The notes under the pieces were generated by a model. It saw only the letters and a list, made by a program, of their open reading frames with translations. It made no database searches and was not told the DNA's origin. The translations under genes and the position numbers were made by a program. Of a stretch of 61,938 bases of DNA, positions 37,500 to 46,267 are shown piece by piece. Positions within the stretch are counted from its first letter, which is position 1. Each line of letters starts with the position of its first letter. This stretch comes from a virus, in the IMG/VR virus record IMGVR_UViG_3300025889_000121, positions 1 through 61,938 of that record; one strand, written 5' to 3'.

Positions 37500-39536
37500 A
37501 TGGCAGTATCACTCAACGGCGACGGAACCATAACCGGGTTATCTACGTTAAGCTCAGTAACTATTACTGGCTTGACAAGTCTTACTACGACTGATTTAAC
37601 CGCGGATACCACTACGCTCGTCGTTGACTCTGCTAATAACAAAGTAGGTATTGGTACTGCATCTCCAAGCACAACACTTCAAGTTGTTGGTACGGCAACA
37701 GCTACAGCATTTAGTGGGCCTCTCACAGGCAACGTTACAGGCGATGTATCTGGTAATGCGGGTACCGTTACTAATGGAGTTTATACAACTGATATAGGAT
37801 CAACAGTACAAGCCTATGATGCAGACCTAACTACACTTGCTGGATTATCATCTGCAGACAGTAATTTTATCGTAGGAAGCGCAACAGGTTGGGTTGTTGA
37901 AAGTGGAGCTACAGCCAGAACCAGTTTGGGTTTAGGCACAGCTGCCACTACAGCTTCTACTGACTACGCTACAGCCGCTCAAGGTTCATTAGCAGACTCT
38001 GCAGTACAACCAAGTGATAATATATCAGACCTTACTAATGATTCTGGCTATATTACAGGCAATCAAACAATTACATTATCAGGTGACGCATCAGGTTCTG
38101 GTACAACTGCAATTACTGTTACAGTAGCAGACAATTCACACAATCATACTTCTGCTAACATATCTGATGCAACTAATGCAAATACTGCAAGTACTATTGT
38201 TAAGCGTGATGCTTCAGGTAACTTTAGTGCAGGAACAATTACCGCAGCACTATCAGGTAATGCAACTACATCAAGTTCAACCACAGGCTCGTCTGCATCA
38301 TGTACAGGCAATGCAGCGACTGCTACAACATTACAAACAGGAAGAACTATTGCACTTACAGGTGATGTAACAGGTACATCTGGCACATTTAATGGTAGTG
38401 CAAACTTATCTTTTGCTACTAATATTGCAGCCAATGCAGTTGGAGCTAGTGAACTTAATGTATCTGGTAACGGTACAGCAGGGCAGGCTTTAACATCAGA
38501 TGGTGACGGTACAATGACATGGGCTGATGTAGGCGGAGCAGCGTATGATACCCCAACAACGTCTACTGGTTATTTTGATGTACCGTCTGGTACAACAGCA
38601 CAAAGACCAGTAAGTCCATCAACTGGCATGATTAGATATAACACTACTGAATCTGAAGTGGAAACATACAGAGCAGGTAGTTGGCAACCATTCACAGTTG
38701 GTCCATATGTTGTTCCAACAGATTATTTAGTATTAGGTGGTGGCGGCGGTGGCGGAGGTAGAGGTGCAGGTGGTGGCGGCGGTGCAGGTGGAAATGAAGA
38801 GGGGTCATTAAATTTATTTCCTGGAACTGTATATACAGCTACTATTGCTGCTGGTGGAGCTGGAAGCACTAGTTATTCCGTAAAGGGTGGAACTGGAGGA
38901 ACAACTACATTTTCAGGAACTGGAATTACAACTATAACACAAGCAGGAGGTGGTGGAGGTAGCGGTACTCTTTCACCATTTACAGGGGATAATGGGGCAT
39001 CTGGTGGTGGTGGGTCAGGTTCTACTGCTGGTGGTCAAGGCAATGGTAGTGCTGGTGGTTTTGGAGGAACAGGAACTTCTGGAGTAGGGTTTGCTGGTGG
39101 TCGTGGTTGGGGTAGTTCTTATCAACCTGCTGGCGGAGGTGGTGGTGGAAAAACATCTGCTGGGTCAGATTCAGCTTATGCTGCTGGTGGAAATGGAGGA
39201 GCATCATTTAATAGTTCAATAACAGGAACTAGTATTGCTTATTGCGGTGGTGGTGGTGGAGCTAGTTGGAACGCTGGAACTGGAGGAACAAATGGTGGCG
39301 GTGGAGCAACAAATGGAACAACAGGGGCAAGTGCTTCTCATGCGACAGCAAATAGAGGCTCTGGCGGCGGCGGTGGTGGACAGAACGGTAACGGAGGAAA
39401 TGGTAGCTCTGGAGTAGTAATATTAAGTGTTCCTACCGCTAAATACACAGGAACTACAACAGGGAGCCCTACAGTTACTACATCAGGTGCTAACACTATA
39501 ATTAAATTTACATCATCAGGAACTTATACAGCTTAA
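37500..39536 (+). CDS. Tail fibre 2 with glycine-rich tip (678 aa)
   Basis: It shares the GSTVQAYDADLTTLAGLSS and GLGTAATTASTDYATAAQG blocks with fibres 1 and 3, then has its own middle. From about residue 410 comes a very glycine-rich tip (YLVLGGGGGGGGRGAGGGG). The stem is shared and the tip differs, as expected for alternative receptor-binding proteins. Confidence 0.85.
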   Translation: MAVSLNGDGTITGLSTLSSVTITGLTSLTTTDLTADTTTLVVDSANNKVGIGTASPSTTLQVVGTATATAFSGPLTGNVTGDVSGNAGTVTNGVYTTDIGSTVQAYDADLTTLAGLSSADSNFIVGSATGWVVESGATARTSLGLGTAATTASTDYATAAQGSLADSAVQPSDNISDLTNDSGYITGNQTITLSGDASGSGTTAITVTVADNSHNHTSANISDATNANTASTIVKRDASGNFSAGTITAALSGNATTSSSTTGSSASCTGNAATATTLQTGRTIALTGDVTGTSGTFNGSANLSFATNIAANAVGASELNVSGNGTAGQALTSDGDGTMTWADVGGAAYDTPTTSTGYFDVPSGTTAQRPVSPSTGMIRYNTTESEVETYRAGSWQPFTVGPYVVPTDYLVLGGGGGGGGRGAGGGGGAGGNEEGSLNLFPGTVYTATIAAGGAGSTSYSVKGGTGGTTTFSGTGITTITQAGGGGGSGTLSPFTGDNGASGGGGSGSTAGGQGNGSAGGFGGTGTSGVGFAGGRGWGSSYQPAGGGGGGKTSAGSDSAYAAGGNGGASFNSSITGTSIAYCGGGGGASWNAGTGGTNGGGGATNGTTGASASHATANRGSGGGGGGQNGNGGNGSSGVVILSVPTAKYTGTTTGSPTVTTSGANTIIKFTSSGTYTA

Positions 39537-39547
39537 GGAGAATATAT

Positions 39548-39904
39548 ATGTCACACTACGCAAAAGTAAATAACGGATTAGTAGAACAGGTCATAGTCGC
39601 TGAAGCAGACTTCTTTGAAACCTTCGTAGACTCTAGTCCAGGCGAATGGATACAAACATCTTACAATACACATGGTAATCAACATCCAGAAGGCAGACCA
39701 CTACGAGGTAATTATGCTGGTATTGGTTATACCTATGACGCAACTAACGATGTATTCTACGCACCACAACCTTATCCATCATGGACACTAAATGAAACTA
39801 CATGGACATGGGAAGCTCCTGTGCCTATGCCAACAGATGAAAAGATATACACATGGGATGAAGATATAACTAACTGGGTAGAAGCAGACAGCCCACCAGA
39901 ATAA
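39548..39904 (+). CDS. Fibre-partner small protein 2 (118 aa)
   Basis: AKVNNGLVEQVIVAEADFFETF and GYTYDATNDVFYAPQPYPSW match a family common next to cyanophage fibres, as I recall. The end VEADSPPE matches fibre partner 1. It directly follows fibre 2. Confidence 0.72.
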   Translation: MSHYAKVNNGLVEQVIVAEADFFETFVDSSPGEWIQTSYNTHGNQHPEGRPLRGNYAGIGYTYDATNDVFYAPQPYPSWTLNETTWTWEAPVPMPTDEKIYTWDEDITNWVEADSPPE

Positions 39905-39920
39905 TAAATAGGAGTAACAA

Positions 39921-41456
39921 ATGAGTTCAATAGTTATAGCAGGCGATACCAGCGGAACCATAACCCTCTCTGCACCCGCAGTTGCAGGGTCTAATACCAT
40001 ATCGCTTCCAGCAGTCACCGGCACAATCTTAACAACGGCCTACACAGGTGCAGTTACATTTGATGGTGACTTTACTGTTGATACTAATACACTTCATGTT
40101 GACTCTACTAACAACCGAGTAGGTATTGGCAAAACAAACCCAACAACAGCACTTGATGTAGTAGGCACAGTCACTGCTACAGCGTTTGCAGGGGCATTAA
40201 CAGGTAATGTAACAGGCGATGTATCAGGTAACGCAGGAACTGTAACAAACGGAGTTTATACTACTAATATAGGTTCAACAGTTCAAGCTTATGATGCTGA
40301 TCTAACTACACTCGCTGGACTATCGTCAGCTGATGGGAACTTTATTGTTGGTAGTGCTACCGGTTGGGTTGTGGAGTCAGGCGCCACTGCAAGAACTAGT
40401 TTAGGGTTAGGCACAGCTGCTACTACAGCTTCTACAGATTATGCAACTGCTGCTCAAGGAACAACTGCTGATTCAGCATTGCAACCAGGAGACAACATAT
40501 CAACACTCACCAATAATTCAGGTTTTATTACAGGCAATGAAACTGTTACACTTTCAGGCGATGTTACAGGTTCAGGCACAACATCTATTACAACTACACT
40601 AGGTACAGTTGCTGTGAGCAAGGGTGGCACAGGTCAAACATCATATACTAATGGGCAACTTCTTATTGGTAACACTACTGGCAATACATTAACTAAAGCT
40701 ACACTAACTGCTGGCTCAGGTATAGCAGTTACTAATGGTGCAGGTTCAATTACTATCGCTTCTACTGGCGGCGGTGGATTCTCTAATATGGATGTTATAA
40801 CTTCTACTAGCACATGGACTAATCCTGGTTCTGTAACTAAAGTAAAAGTTACTGTTGTTGGCGCAGGTGGTGGTGGGGCACATGGTTACCCTGCTGGAGG
40901 AATTAATGGCGGCGGCGGCGGCGGTGGTGGTGGCACCGCTATTGAGGTTTTAACTATACCTACTTCACCTGTTCCAGTTACTATTGGTGCAGGAGGACAA
41001 GGAGGTAATCTTTATCCTGATGCAACTTGTCCAGGAGCTGCTGGTGGAACTTCATCATTTGGTGCTTATTGTTCTGCTACTGGTGGTGGAGGTGGTTCTG
41101 GGTCACCTAGTCCTTTCGCTGCTGGCGGCGCTGGAGGAGCTGGTTCTGGAGGCACAATTAACCTTACAGGTGGGGTCGGTGGATATGGAAGACCTCCTTA
41201 TGTAGGACCCCTTCAAATGGTTGTAAAAGGAAAAGGAGGGGCTTCTTACTTTGGTGAAAACCAAGGAATAGGAGGAGAAAACATTATGGTAAAAACACCA
41301 GCTAGCGGTACAGGTCTGCCTACTGCTGATGCTATAGGACAAGTAGGCTCAAATTATGGTAATGGAGGTTCATGTAATATGTATGGGGTTGGAAATCCAA
41401 CTCCAGCGCCAAATAGAGGTAACGGAGCAGCAGGTGTAGTGATAGTAGAATACTAA
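39921..41456 (+). CDS. Tail fibre 3 with glycine-rich tip (511 aa)
   Basis: The start SSIVIAGDTSGTITLSAPAV is a common fibre start, followed by the shared stem blocks (40260-40470 nearly identical in DNA to fibre 1) and the FSNMDVITSTSTWTNPGSVTKVKVTVVG glycine-rich tip, which is related to that of fibre 1. The distinct tip segments suggest a separate specificity. Confidence 0.85.
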   Translation: MSSIVIAGDTSGTITLSAPAVAGSNTISLPAVTGTILTTAYTGAVTFDGDFTVDTNTLHVDSTNNRVGIGKTNPTTALDVVGTVTATAFAGALTGNVTGDVSGNAGTVTNGVYTTNIGSTVQAYDADLTTLAGLSSADGNFIVGSATGWVVESGATARTSLGLGTAATTASTDYATAAQGTTADSALQPGDNISTLTNNSGFITGNETVTLSGDVTGSGTTSITTTLGTVAVSKGGTGQTSYTNGQLLIGNTTGNTLTKATLTAGSGIAVTNGAGSITIASTGGGGFSNMDVITSTSTWTNPGSVTKVKVTVVGAGGGGAHGYPAGGINGGGGGGGGGTAIEVLTIPTSPVPVTIGAGGQGGNLYPDATCPGAAGGTSSFGAYCSATGGGGGSGSPSPFAAGGAGGAGSGGTINLTGGVGGYGRPPYVGPLQMVVKGKGGASYFGENQGIGGENIMVKTPASGTGLPTADAIGQVGSNYGNGGSCNMYGVGNPTPAPNRGNGAAGVVIVEY

Positions 41457-41458
41457 AC

Positions 41459-41488
41459 GTACCTGAACCAGCAAATCCACCAGAATAA
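41459..41488 (+). pseudogene. Remnant of a third fibre-partner gene
   Basis: In the gap after fibre 3, ten codons encode VPEPANPPE and a stop, the same ending (PPE, stop) as the partner genes at 36941 and 39548. The rest of that gene is absent. It is consistent with a third fibre-partner cassette that lost its 5' part by deletion. Confidence 0.4.
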
Positions 41489-41503
41489 TTAGAAAGGGAA
41501 AAA

Positions 41504-42625
41504 TTGACACACACAGCCGGGGTATTTAAAGAGAAGAAGTATATTCACCTAAAAGATTTTTTAGATGATCAGAATTGTGCAGAGCTGACACAAATACTAA
41601 AGCAAGCTGTTAAGGATGGCTTAACAGAAAAAGATAGTCAATGTCCAAAGTCACAAGCCGTGCATGGGCATCAAACATTTGACAAGTTATTAGAAGATTT
41701 ATTACCTCACTTTGAAATGGCAAGTGGACTCAAGTTATTACCCACTTATTCGTACGCTAGGTTGTATGCTCCAGGTGAGGAATTAAAAAAGCATACTGAT
41801 CGACCAGCTTGTGAGATTAGTGCAACAGTTACGCTAGGCTTTGATGGTAAGGTATGGCCTATCTTTATGGATGGGCATGCAGTCAATATGAAAGTAGGCG
41901 ACGCTGTTTTATATCGTGGACAAGAAGTAGAGCATTGGCGTGGTGAATACACTCAAGGTGAATGGCAAGCACAAGTATTCTTACATTATGTAGATGCTAA
42001 TGGGTCACACAAAGATGAGAAGTATGATGGTAGAGAAGCATTAGGTAAGCCTAAAGCACATCAACAAACTCAGCGTGTATTAACAGATTGTGCTGTATTT
42101 GAATCACATCTAACCACATCATTCTGTCAGAATATGATTACTGAATACAGTAAAGAAGAACATGACAAACTTGACCCTGTTATTGGTGGTAGTGGAGATG
42201 AAGGCACAGTTGATAAAGATATACGTGATGTTAAGCGTTTGATGTTGCCACAGAACCAAGGCATTGGCGGCATACTAACCTCAACCGCACTTAATGCTAA
42301 TCACTATTGGTGGCAATATAACATTACACATAGTAATCAAACAGAGTTTTTAATGTATGAACCAGACGGACATTACAATCCGCACGTTGATACATTTCAC
42401 ATGCACACCGATGAGACTAGGAAACTTACGGCTTTGGCTTTTTTGAATGATGATTTTGAAGGTGGAAAATTTTTTCTCAATGTAGGGGGAACACCATTTT
42501 ATCCTCCACAACAAGCTGGAACTGTGCTAGTATTTCCTTCATACATGGTGCATGGCGTAGAGCCAGTAACAAAAGGGGTTAGATATTCTGTGGTGACATG
42601 GATGGTAGGACCTTATTTTAAATAG
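41504..42625 (+). CDS. Tandem 2-oxoglutarate/Fe(II) oxygenase (373 aa)
   Basis: Domain 1 (about 75-165) has H97-x-D99 in KKHTDRPACEIS and H144 in VEHWRGEY. Domain 2 (about 275-373), prolyl 4-hydroxylase-like, has H294-x-D296 in NPHVDTFHM, H350 in YMVHGVEP and R360 in GVRYSVV. It begins at a TTG at 41504 with AAAGGGA upstream. Its place right after the glycine-rich fibres suggests it may hydroxylate fibre residues, in the way that collagen is modified. That is inference. Confidence 0.8.
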   Translation: MTHTAGVFKEKKYIHLKDFLDDQNCAELTQILKQAVKDGLTEKDSQCPKSQAVHGHQTFDKLLEDLLPHFEMASGLKLLPTYSYARLYAPGEELKKHTDRPACEISATVTLGFDGKVWPIFMDGHAVNMKVGDAVLYRGQEVEHWRGEYTQGEWQAQVFLHYVDANGSHKDEKYDGREALGKPKAHQQTQRVLTDCAVFESHLTTSFCQNMITEYSKEEHDKLDPVIGGSGDEGTVDKDIRDVKRLMLPQNQGIGGILTSTALNANHYWWQYNITHSNQTEFLMYEPDGHYNPHVDTFHMHTDETRKLTALAFLNDDFEGGKFFLNVGGTPFYPPQQAGTVLVFPSYMVHGVEPVTKGVRYSVVTWMVGPYFK

Positions 42626-42633
42626 GAGAAACT

Positions 42634-43119
42634 ATGTTAAGTATTTTATCGGCGATATTAGGGTTTGCTACATCGGGATTACCTAGTGTATTAGATTTTT
42701 TTAAGCAAAAGGGTGACCAAAAACATGAACGTGAGATGGCAGAAATTGAAATGCGGAGAGCTATGGAATTGGCTAAAGCAGGTTATGCCTCACAAGAAAA
42801 AATTGAAGAACTTAAAACTGACCAAGTCGAGATGGACACGTACGCTCAAGAGCGACTCGCGCTTTACAAGCATGATGAAAAACTCTCGAACGGCGCGTCT
42901 CCTTGGGTTATTAATCTCCGTGCTAGTGTTCGCCCCATTATCACCTATATTTTTATTGCTCTTCTCTTATTTGTTGATATTACCGGAATGATTTGGGCGA
43001 TAAAAAGTGGAACAGATTTTGTAACTGCAATGAACATTGTATTCAGTGAAGAAGAAATGGCTATCGTAGCTTCTATCATAGGCTTCTGGTTTGGAAGCAG
43101 AACGTGGGAAAAGAAATAA
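42634..43119 (+). CDS. Holin, three-helix type (161 aa)
   Basis: The N-terminal hydrophobic segment (LSILSAILGFATSGLPSVLDF), a long charged helix (HEREMAEIEMRRAMELAKAG) and two late transmembrane helices (PIITYIFIALLLFVDITGMIWAI; MAIVASIIGFWFGS) match the GTA-type 3TM holin family. It precedes the endolysin by nine bases. It should open the inner membrane and let the lysozyme out. Confidence 0.85.
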   Translation: MLSILSAILGFATSGLPSVLDFFKQKGDQKHEREMAEIEMRRAMELAKAGYASQEKIEELKTDQVEMDTYAQERLALYKHDEKLSNGASPWVINLRASVRPIITYIFIALLLFVDITGMIWAIKSGTDFVTAMNIVFSEEEMAIVASIIGFWFGSRTWEKK

Positions 43120-43128
43120 GGATGATTG

Positions 43129-43596
43129 ATGAAAACATCGGAGGAAGGAATTGCGCTTATCAAAGCCTTTGAAGGCGTTGTTAAAAAACCTTACAGGTGC
43201 CCTGCAGGGTATTGGACTGTCGGTGTTGGTCATCTTATCACTCGTGATTTTGAGCTCCCTGATAGTTGGAATCGCTCAATGGGAGACGATGAAATCAATG
43301 ATTTACTACGAAAAGACTTATTAAAATTTGAAAATGGAGTACTTCGTTTGTTACATCCTGTGCAACCAAGTCAATCTGAGTTTGATGCTCTTGTCAGTTT
43401 TAGCTTTAATCTTGGTTTGGGGACATTTCAGCGATCAACGGTGCGGTCAGCTTTTAAACGTGGTGATAAAAAGAGGGCTGGAGAAGTTCTTTTAAAATAC
43501 CGTAGAGCTGGAGGCCGTATACTAAAAGGTCTTATTAGAAGACGATTTGCAGAACATGCACTATTAATGCGAGAAAATAAAGATGCCTTTAACTAA
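43129..43596 (+). CDS. Endolysin, T4-type lysozyme (GH24)
   Basis: The catalytic pattern E15-x8-C24-x5-T30 (KAFEGVVKKPYRCPAGYWTVGVGH) fits the GH24 E-x8-[DC]-x5-T motif, here with Cys in the Asp position. I use ATG 43129 with AAGGA upstream; the frame opens three bases earlier at TTG. There is no signal peptide, so it needs the holin just before. It cleaves peptidoglycan glycan chains. Confidence 0.9.
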   Translation: MKTSEEGIALIKAFEGVVKKPYRCPAGYWTVGVGHLITRDFELPDSWNRSMGDDEINDLLRKDLLKFENGVLRLLHPVQPSQSEFDALVSFSFNLGLGTFQRSTVRSAFKRGDKKRAGEVLLKYRRAGGRILKGLIRRRFAEHALLMRENKDAFN

Positions 43597-45547
43597 ATTA
43601 ATATTTCAACCAGGAATCAACAAGGATAAAACTAATTACTCACAAGAAGGTGGTTGGTATGCATGCGATAAGATTCGCTTTCGTCAAGGCTTTCCAGAAA
43701 AGATAGGCGGTTGGGAAGTTCAAAACTTTAACCAATACGTTGGTGATGGGCGCAGTTTATATTCTTATAATACACTCACAGGCGATAGCATATTTGGTAT
43801 TGGTACTAACTTAAAAATGCATGTAGCTGCGGGTACGACAGTTTATGATGTAACACCTATTAGAGCTACATTAACGACACCTACAACAGATAATTGCTTT
43901 CAAACAGATGGCTCAACTACAACAGTCACTGTTAATATTACAGGACATGGCGCTGTTGATGGTGACTATGTAACTTTTAGTGGTGCGACAGGCCCTGTAG
44001 GTGGTGTACCTGCAAGTGAACTTAACGCTGAACATGTAATAACTTATGTTGATGCAAATACATTTACCATTACAGTAACAACTGCGTCTACCTCTGTTGT
44101 AGCTGCGGGGGGTGGTACAGCGATTAGTGCAGCGTTTCAATGGAATACAGGTTATGGTGTTGCTACACTAGGTTATGGTTGGGGTACAGGTACTTGGGGT
44201 AGAGGTACATGGGGTTCAGGTTCGACACTACCTATTTATTTACAGCCACGAACAATATTCCAAGATAATTTTAATAATGATTTAATCTTTAATGTTAAAG
44301 GTTCTTTTATATACTACTGGGTTTACAATAATAGTTTTAGTAATCGAGCAGTAAAATTAAGTTCTATAGCAGGAGCAGTAGCTGTTCCACAACAAGTTAA
44401 CTTAATATTATTTGCACCAACAGGTCATTTGTTTGCTATGGGTTGTACTGAGTATGATGCTGGAGCTGCTTCTCCTGACTATTTAGGTAACTATGACCCA
44501 CTTATGATTCGTTGGTCTAATGTAGATGCAACGGTAGGTCCTGAACCTGAAAAATGGCAACCGACGGCTACCAATACTGCAGGCTTTTTACGGATTAAAT
44601 CGGGTTCTGAAATTATTGCAGCAATTAATACCCGACAAGAAACCCTAGTATGGACAGACTATTCACTAACTTCTATTCAGTTTTTAGGTACACAAGAAGT
44701 GTTTGGCTTGCAAGAATTATCTGCATCTATCAGTATTATGGGCCCTAAAGTTGTAGCAGAAGCAAATAACATGGTGTTCTGGATGGGTAACGATAAGTTC
44801 TTTGTTTACTCTGGTCGTGTAGATACATTGCCTTGTACACTCAAACGTCATGTATTTGACAATATTACAAGAGAACAAGCAAGTATTTTCTTTGCGGGCA
44901 CAAACCGTGAATTTAACGAAGTTGTTTGGTTCTATATGTCGGGTAATTCTGGTGTTACAGATATTGATAGTTATGTTATTTACAATTATCAAGACCAAAT
45001 TTGGTATTATGGCTCATTAGAGCGTACAGCATGGATTGATGCTACGATTGCTGACCACCCAACAGGACTTAATGATGGATGGATGTATAGTCATGAAAAA
45101 GGTAATGACGACGGGCAACCATTGGGCGCTGCACCTGTAGGTATTAGTGCTTATATTCAGTCTGCTGATATAGATATTGGTGATGGCGATCAGTTTATGT
45201 TAACACGTCGTATTATTCCAGATGTTGACTTTACTGATTCTGATTTAAATAACTCTGTGACAGGCGCTGTTTTAACACCTGAAGCTACCATTACAGTAGG
45301 GGTTAGAAACTTCCCAGGTGCTACAGCAGCTACAACAGATGTAGCGGGTTCTACACTAGCAAGAGATGTTGTAACTGCGACTGCTCCTGCGACATCAACT
45401 GCGATTATTGACCAGTATACTAACCAAGTTTTTGTTAGGGCACGGGGTCGACAAATGAATTTTAAAATTGAAAGTGATGGTATAGGTGTGCAGTGGCAGT
45501 TAGGTATGCCAAGAGTTGATGCAAGGCCTGATGGTAGGAGGGGCTAA
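43583..45547 (+). CDS. Tail protein, hub or nozzle-like (654 aa)
   Basis: LTKLIFQPGINKDKTNYSQEGGWYACDKIRFRQGFPEKIGGWEV at the start is a widespread signature of podovirus tail structural proteins. The rest is strand-rich with repeated aromatic turns (WGTGTWGRGTWGSGS), a likely beta-propeller. It overlaps the endolysin end by 14 bases. It is a candidate tail hub or nozzle protein. Confidence 0.75.
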   Translation: MPLTKLIFQPGINKDKTNYSQEGGWYACDKIRFRQGFPEKIGGWEVQNFNQYVGDGRSLYSYNTLTGDSIFGIGTNLKMHVAAGTTVYDVTPIRATLTTPTTDNCFQTDGSTTTVTVNITGHGAVDGDYVTFSGATGPVGGVPASELNAEHVITYVDANTFTITVTTASTSVVAAGGGTAISAAFQWNTGYGVATLGYGWGTGTWGRGTWGSGSTLPIYLQPRTIFQDNFNNDLIFNVKGSFIYYWVYNNSFSNRAVKLSSIAGAVAVPQQVNLILFAPTGHLFAMGCTEYDAGAASPDYLGNYDPLMIRWSNVDATVGPEPEKWQPTATNTAGFLRIKSGSEIIAAINTRQETLVWTDYSLTSIQFLGTQEVFGLQELSASISIMGPKVVAEANNMVFWMGNDKFFVYSGRVDTLPCTLKRHVFDNITREQASIFFAGTNREFNEVVWFYMSGNSGVTDIDSYVIYNYQDQIWYYGSLERTAWIDATIADHPTGLNDGWMYSHEKGNDDGQPLGAAPVGISAYIQSADIDIGDGDQFMLTRRIIPDVDFTDSDLNNSVTGAVLTPEATITVGVRNFPGATAATTDVAGSTLARDVVTATAPATSTAIIDQYTNQVFVRARGRQMNFKIESDGIGVQWQLGMPRVDARPDGRRG

Positions 45548-46212
45548 TGTCTCATCAGAATATCCCCAAGGCGCCTAACTTAGTATTAACTGAGCCTGAA
45601 TATAATATACAGAATGAGTCGCAGTTTAGAAACCAATTGCGTTTGTATTTTAACCAGCTTGATGATACTAACCAGACATTATATGGCGGTGTAGGTGGGT
45701 ATCATCTTAACTTCCCTCACATCTCAGCCTATAGCGCGTCAGACTTGTATGCAACGGCAGATAATACAGCGACTAAAGTAGTGTGGTCAGCAGCGGATGA
45801 TGTGCAAGGGTTTACCTTAAATGCTAATAATACAGCTACCCCAGACCATAACGGTACATACAAGATTGAGTATAGCCTACAAGCGGTTAATACAGATAAT
45901 ACATCGGCGCATGATATAGTGTTTTGGATGCAGATTGATGGAGTTGATTTAGCAAACAGTGCGACCAAGTTTACAATAATTGCAGCTAAAAGTGCAGCTA
46001 ATCCCTCATACCAAACATTAGCAGGGTTTATAACATGGGAAGCTACTGCAGGAGAAGAAGTCGCACTTTTCTGGGCAACTGAGAAAGCTTATTCAACATC
46101 AGGCCCAGTTAATGGAGTTTATTTAGAATATGAAGCAGCCCAATCGTCACCTTATGCACGCCCAGCAATACCGTCTGCATATGGCCTAATACAATATATT
46201 GGGCGAGATTAA
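45547..46212 (+). CDS. Virion beta-protein (221 aa)
   Basis: A helical N-terminal region (NESQFRNQLRLYFNQLDDTNQTL) is followed by a jelly-roll-like domain (VVWSAADDVQGFTLNANNTATPDHNGTYKIEYSLQ, then DIVFWMQIDGVDL). The pattern resembles C1q/TNF-like heads of phage appendages. It starts at a one-base overlap with the tail protein. Confidence 0.7.
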   Translation: MSHQNIPKAPNLVLTEPEYNIQNESQFRNQLRLYFNQLDDTNQTLYGGVGGYHLNFPHISAYSASDLYATADNTATKVVWSAADDVQGFTLNANNTATPDHNGTYKIEYSLQAVNTDNTSAHDIVFWMQIDGVDLANSATKFTIIAAKSAANPSYQTLAGFITWEATAGEEVALFWATEKAYSTSGPVNGVYLEYEAAQSSPYARPAIPSAYGLIQYIGRD

Positions 46213-46214
46213 GG

Positions 46215-46243
46215 TTTATACGTAACACATTTAATGGTATTAT
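46215..46243 (+). promoter_or_regulatory. Weak promoter candidate before the internal virion genes
   Basis: TTTATA (46215-46220), a 17-base spacer and TATTAT (46238-46243) in one of the few gaps in this block (46213-46267). The -35 match is poor. Confidence 0.3.
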
Positions 46244-46267
46244 ACAACTTATATTAATGGATAAAAT

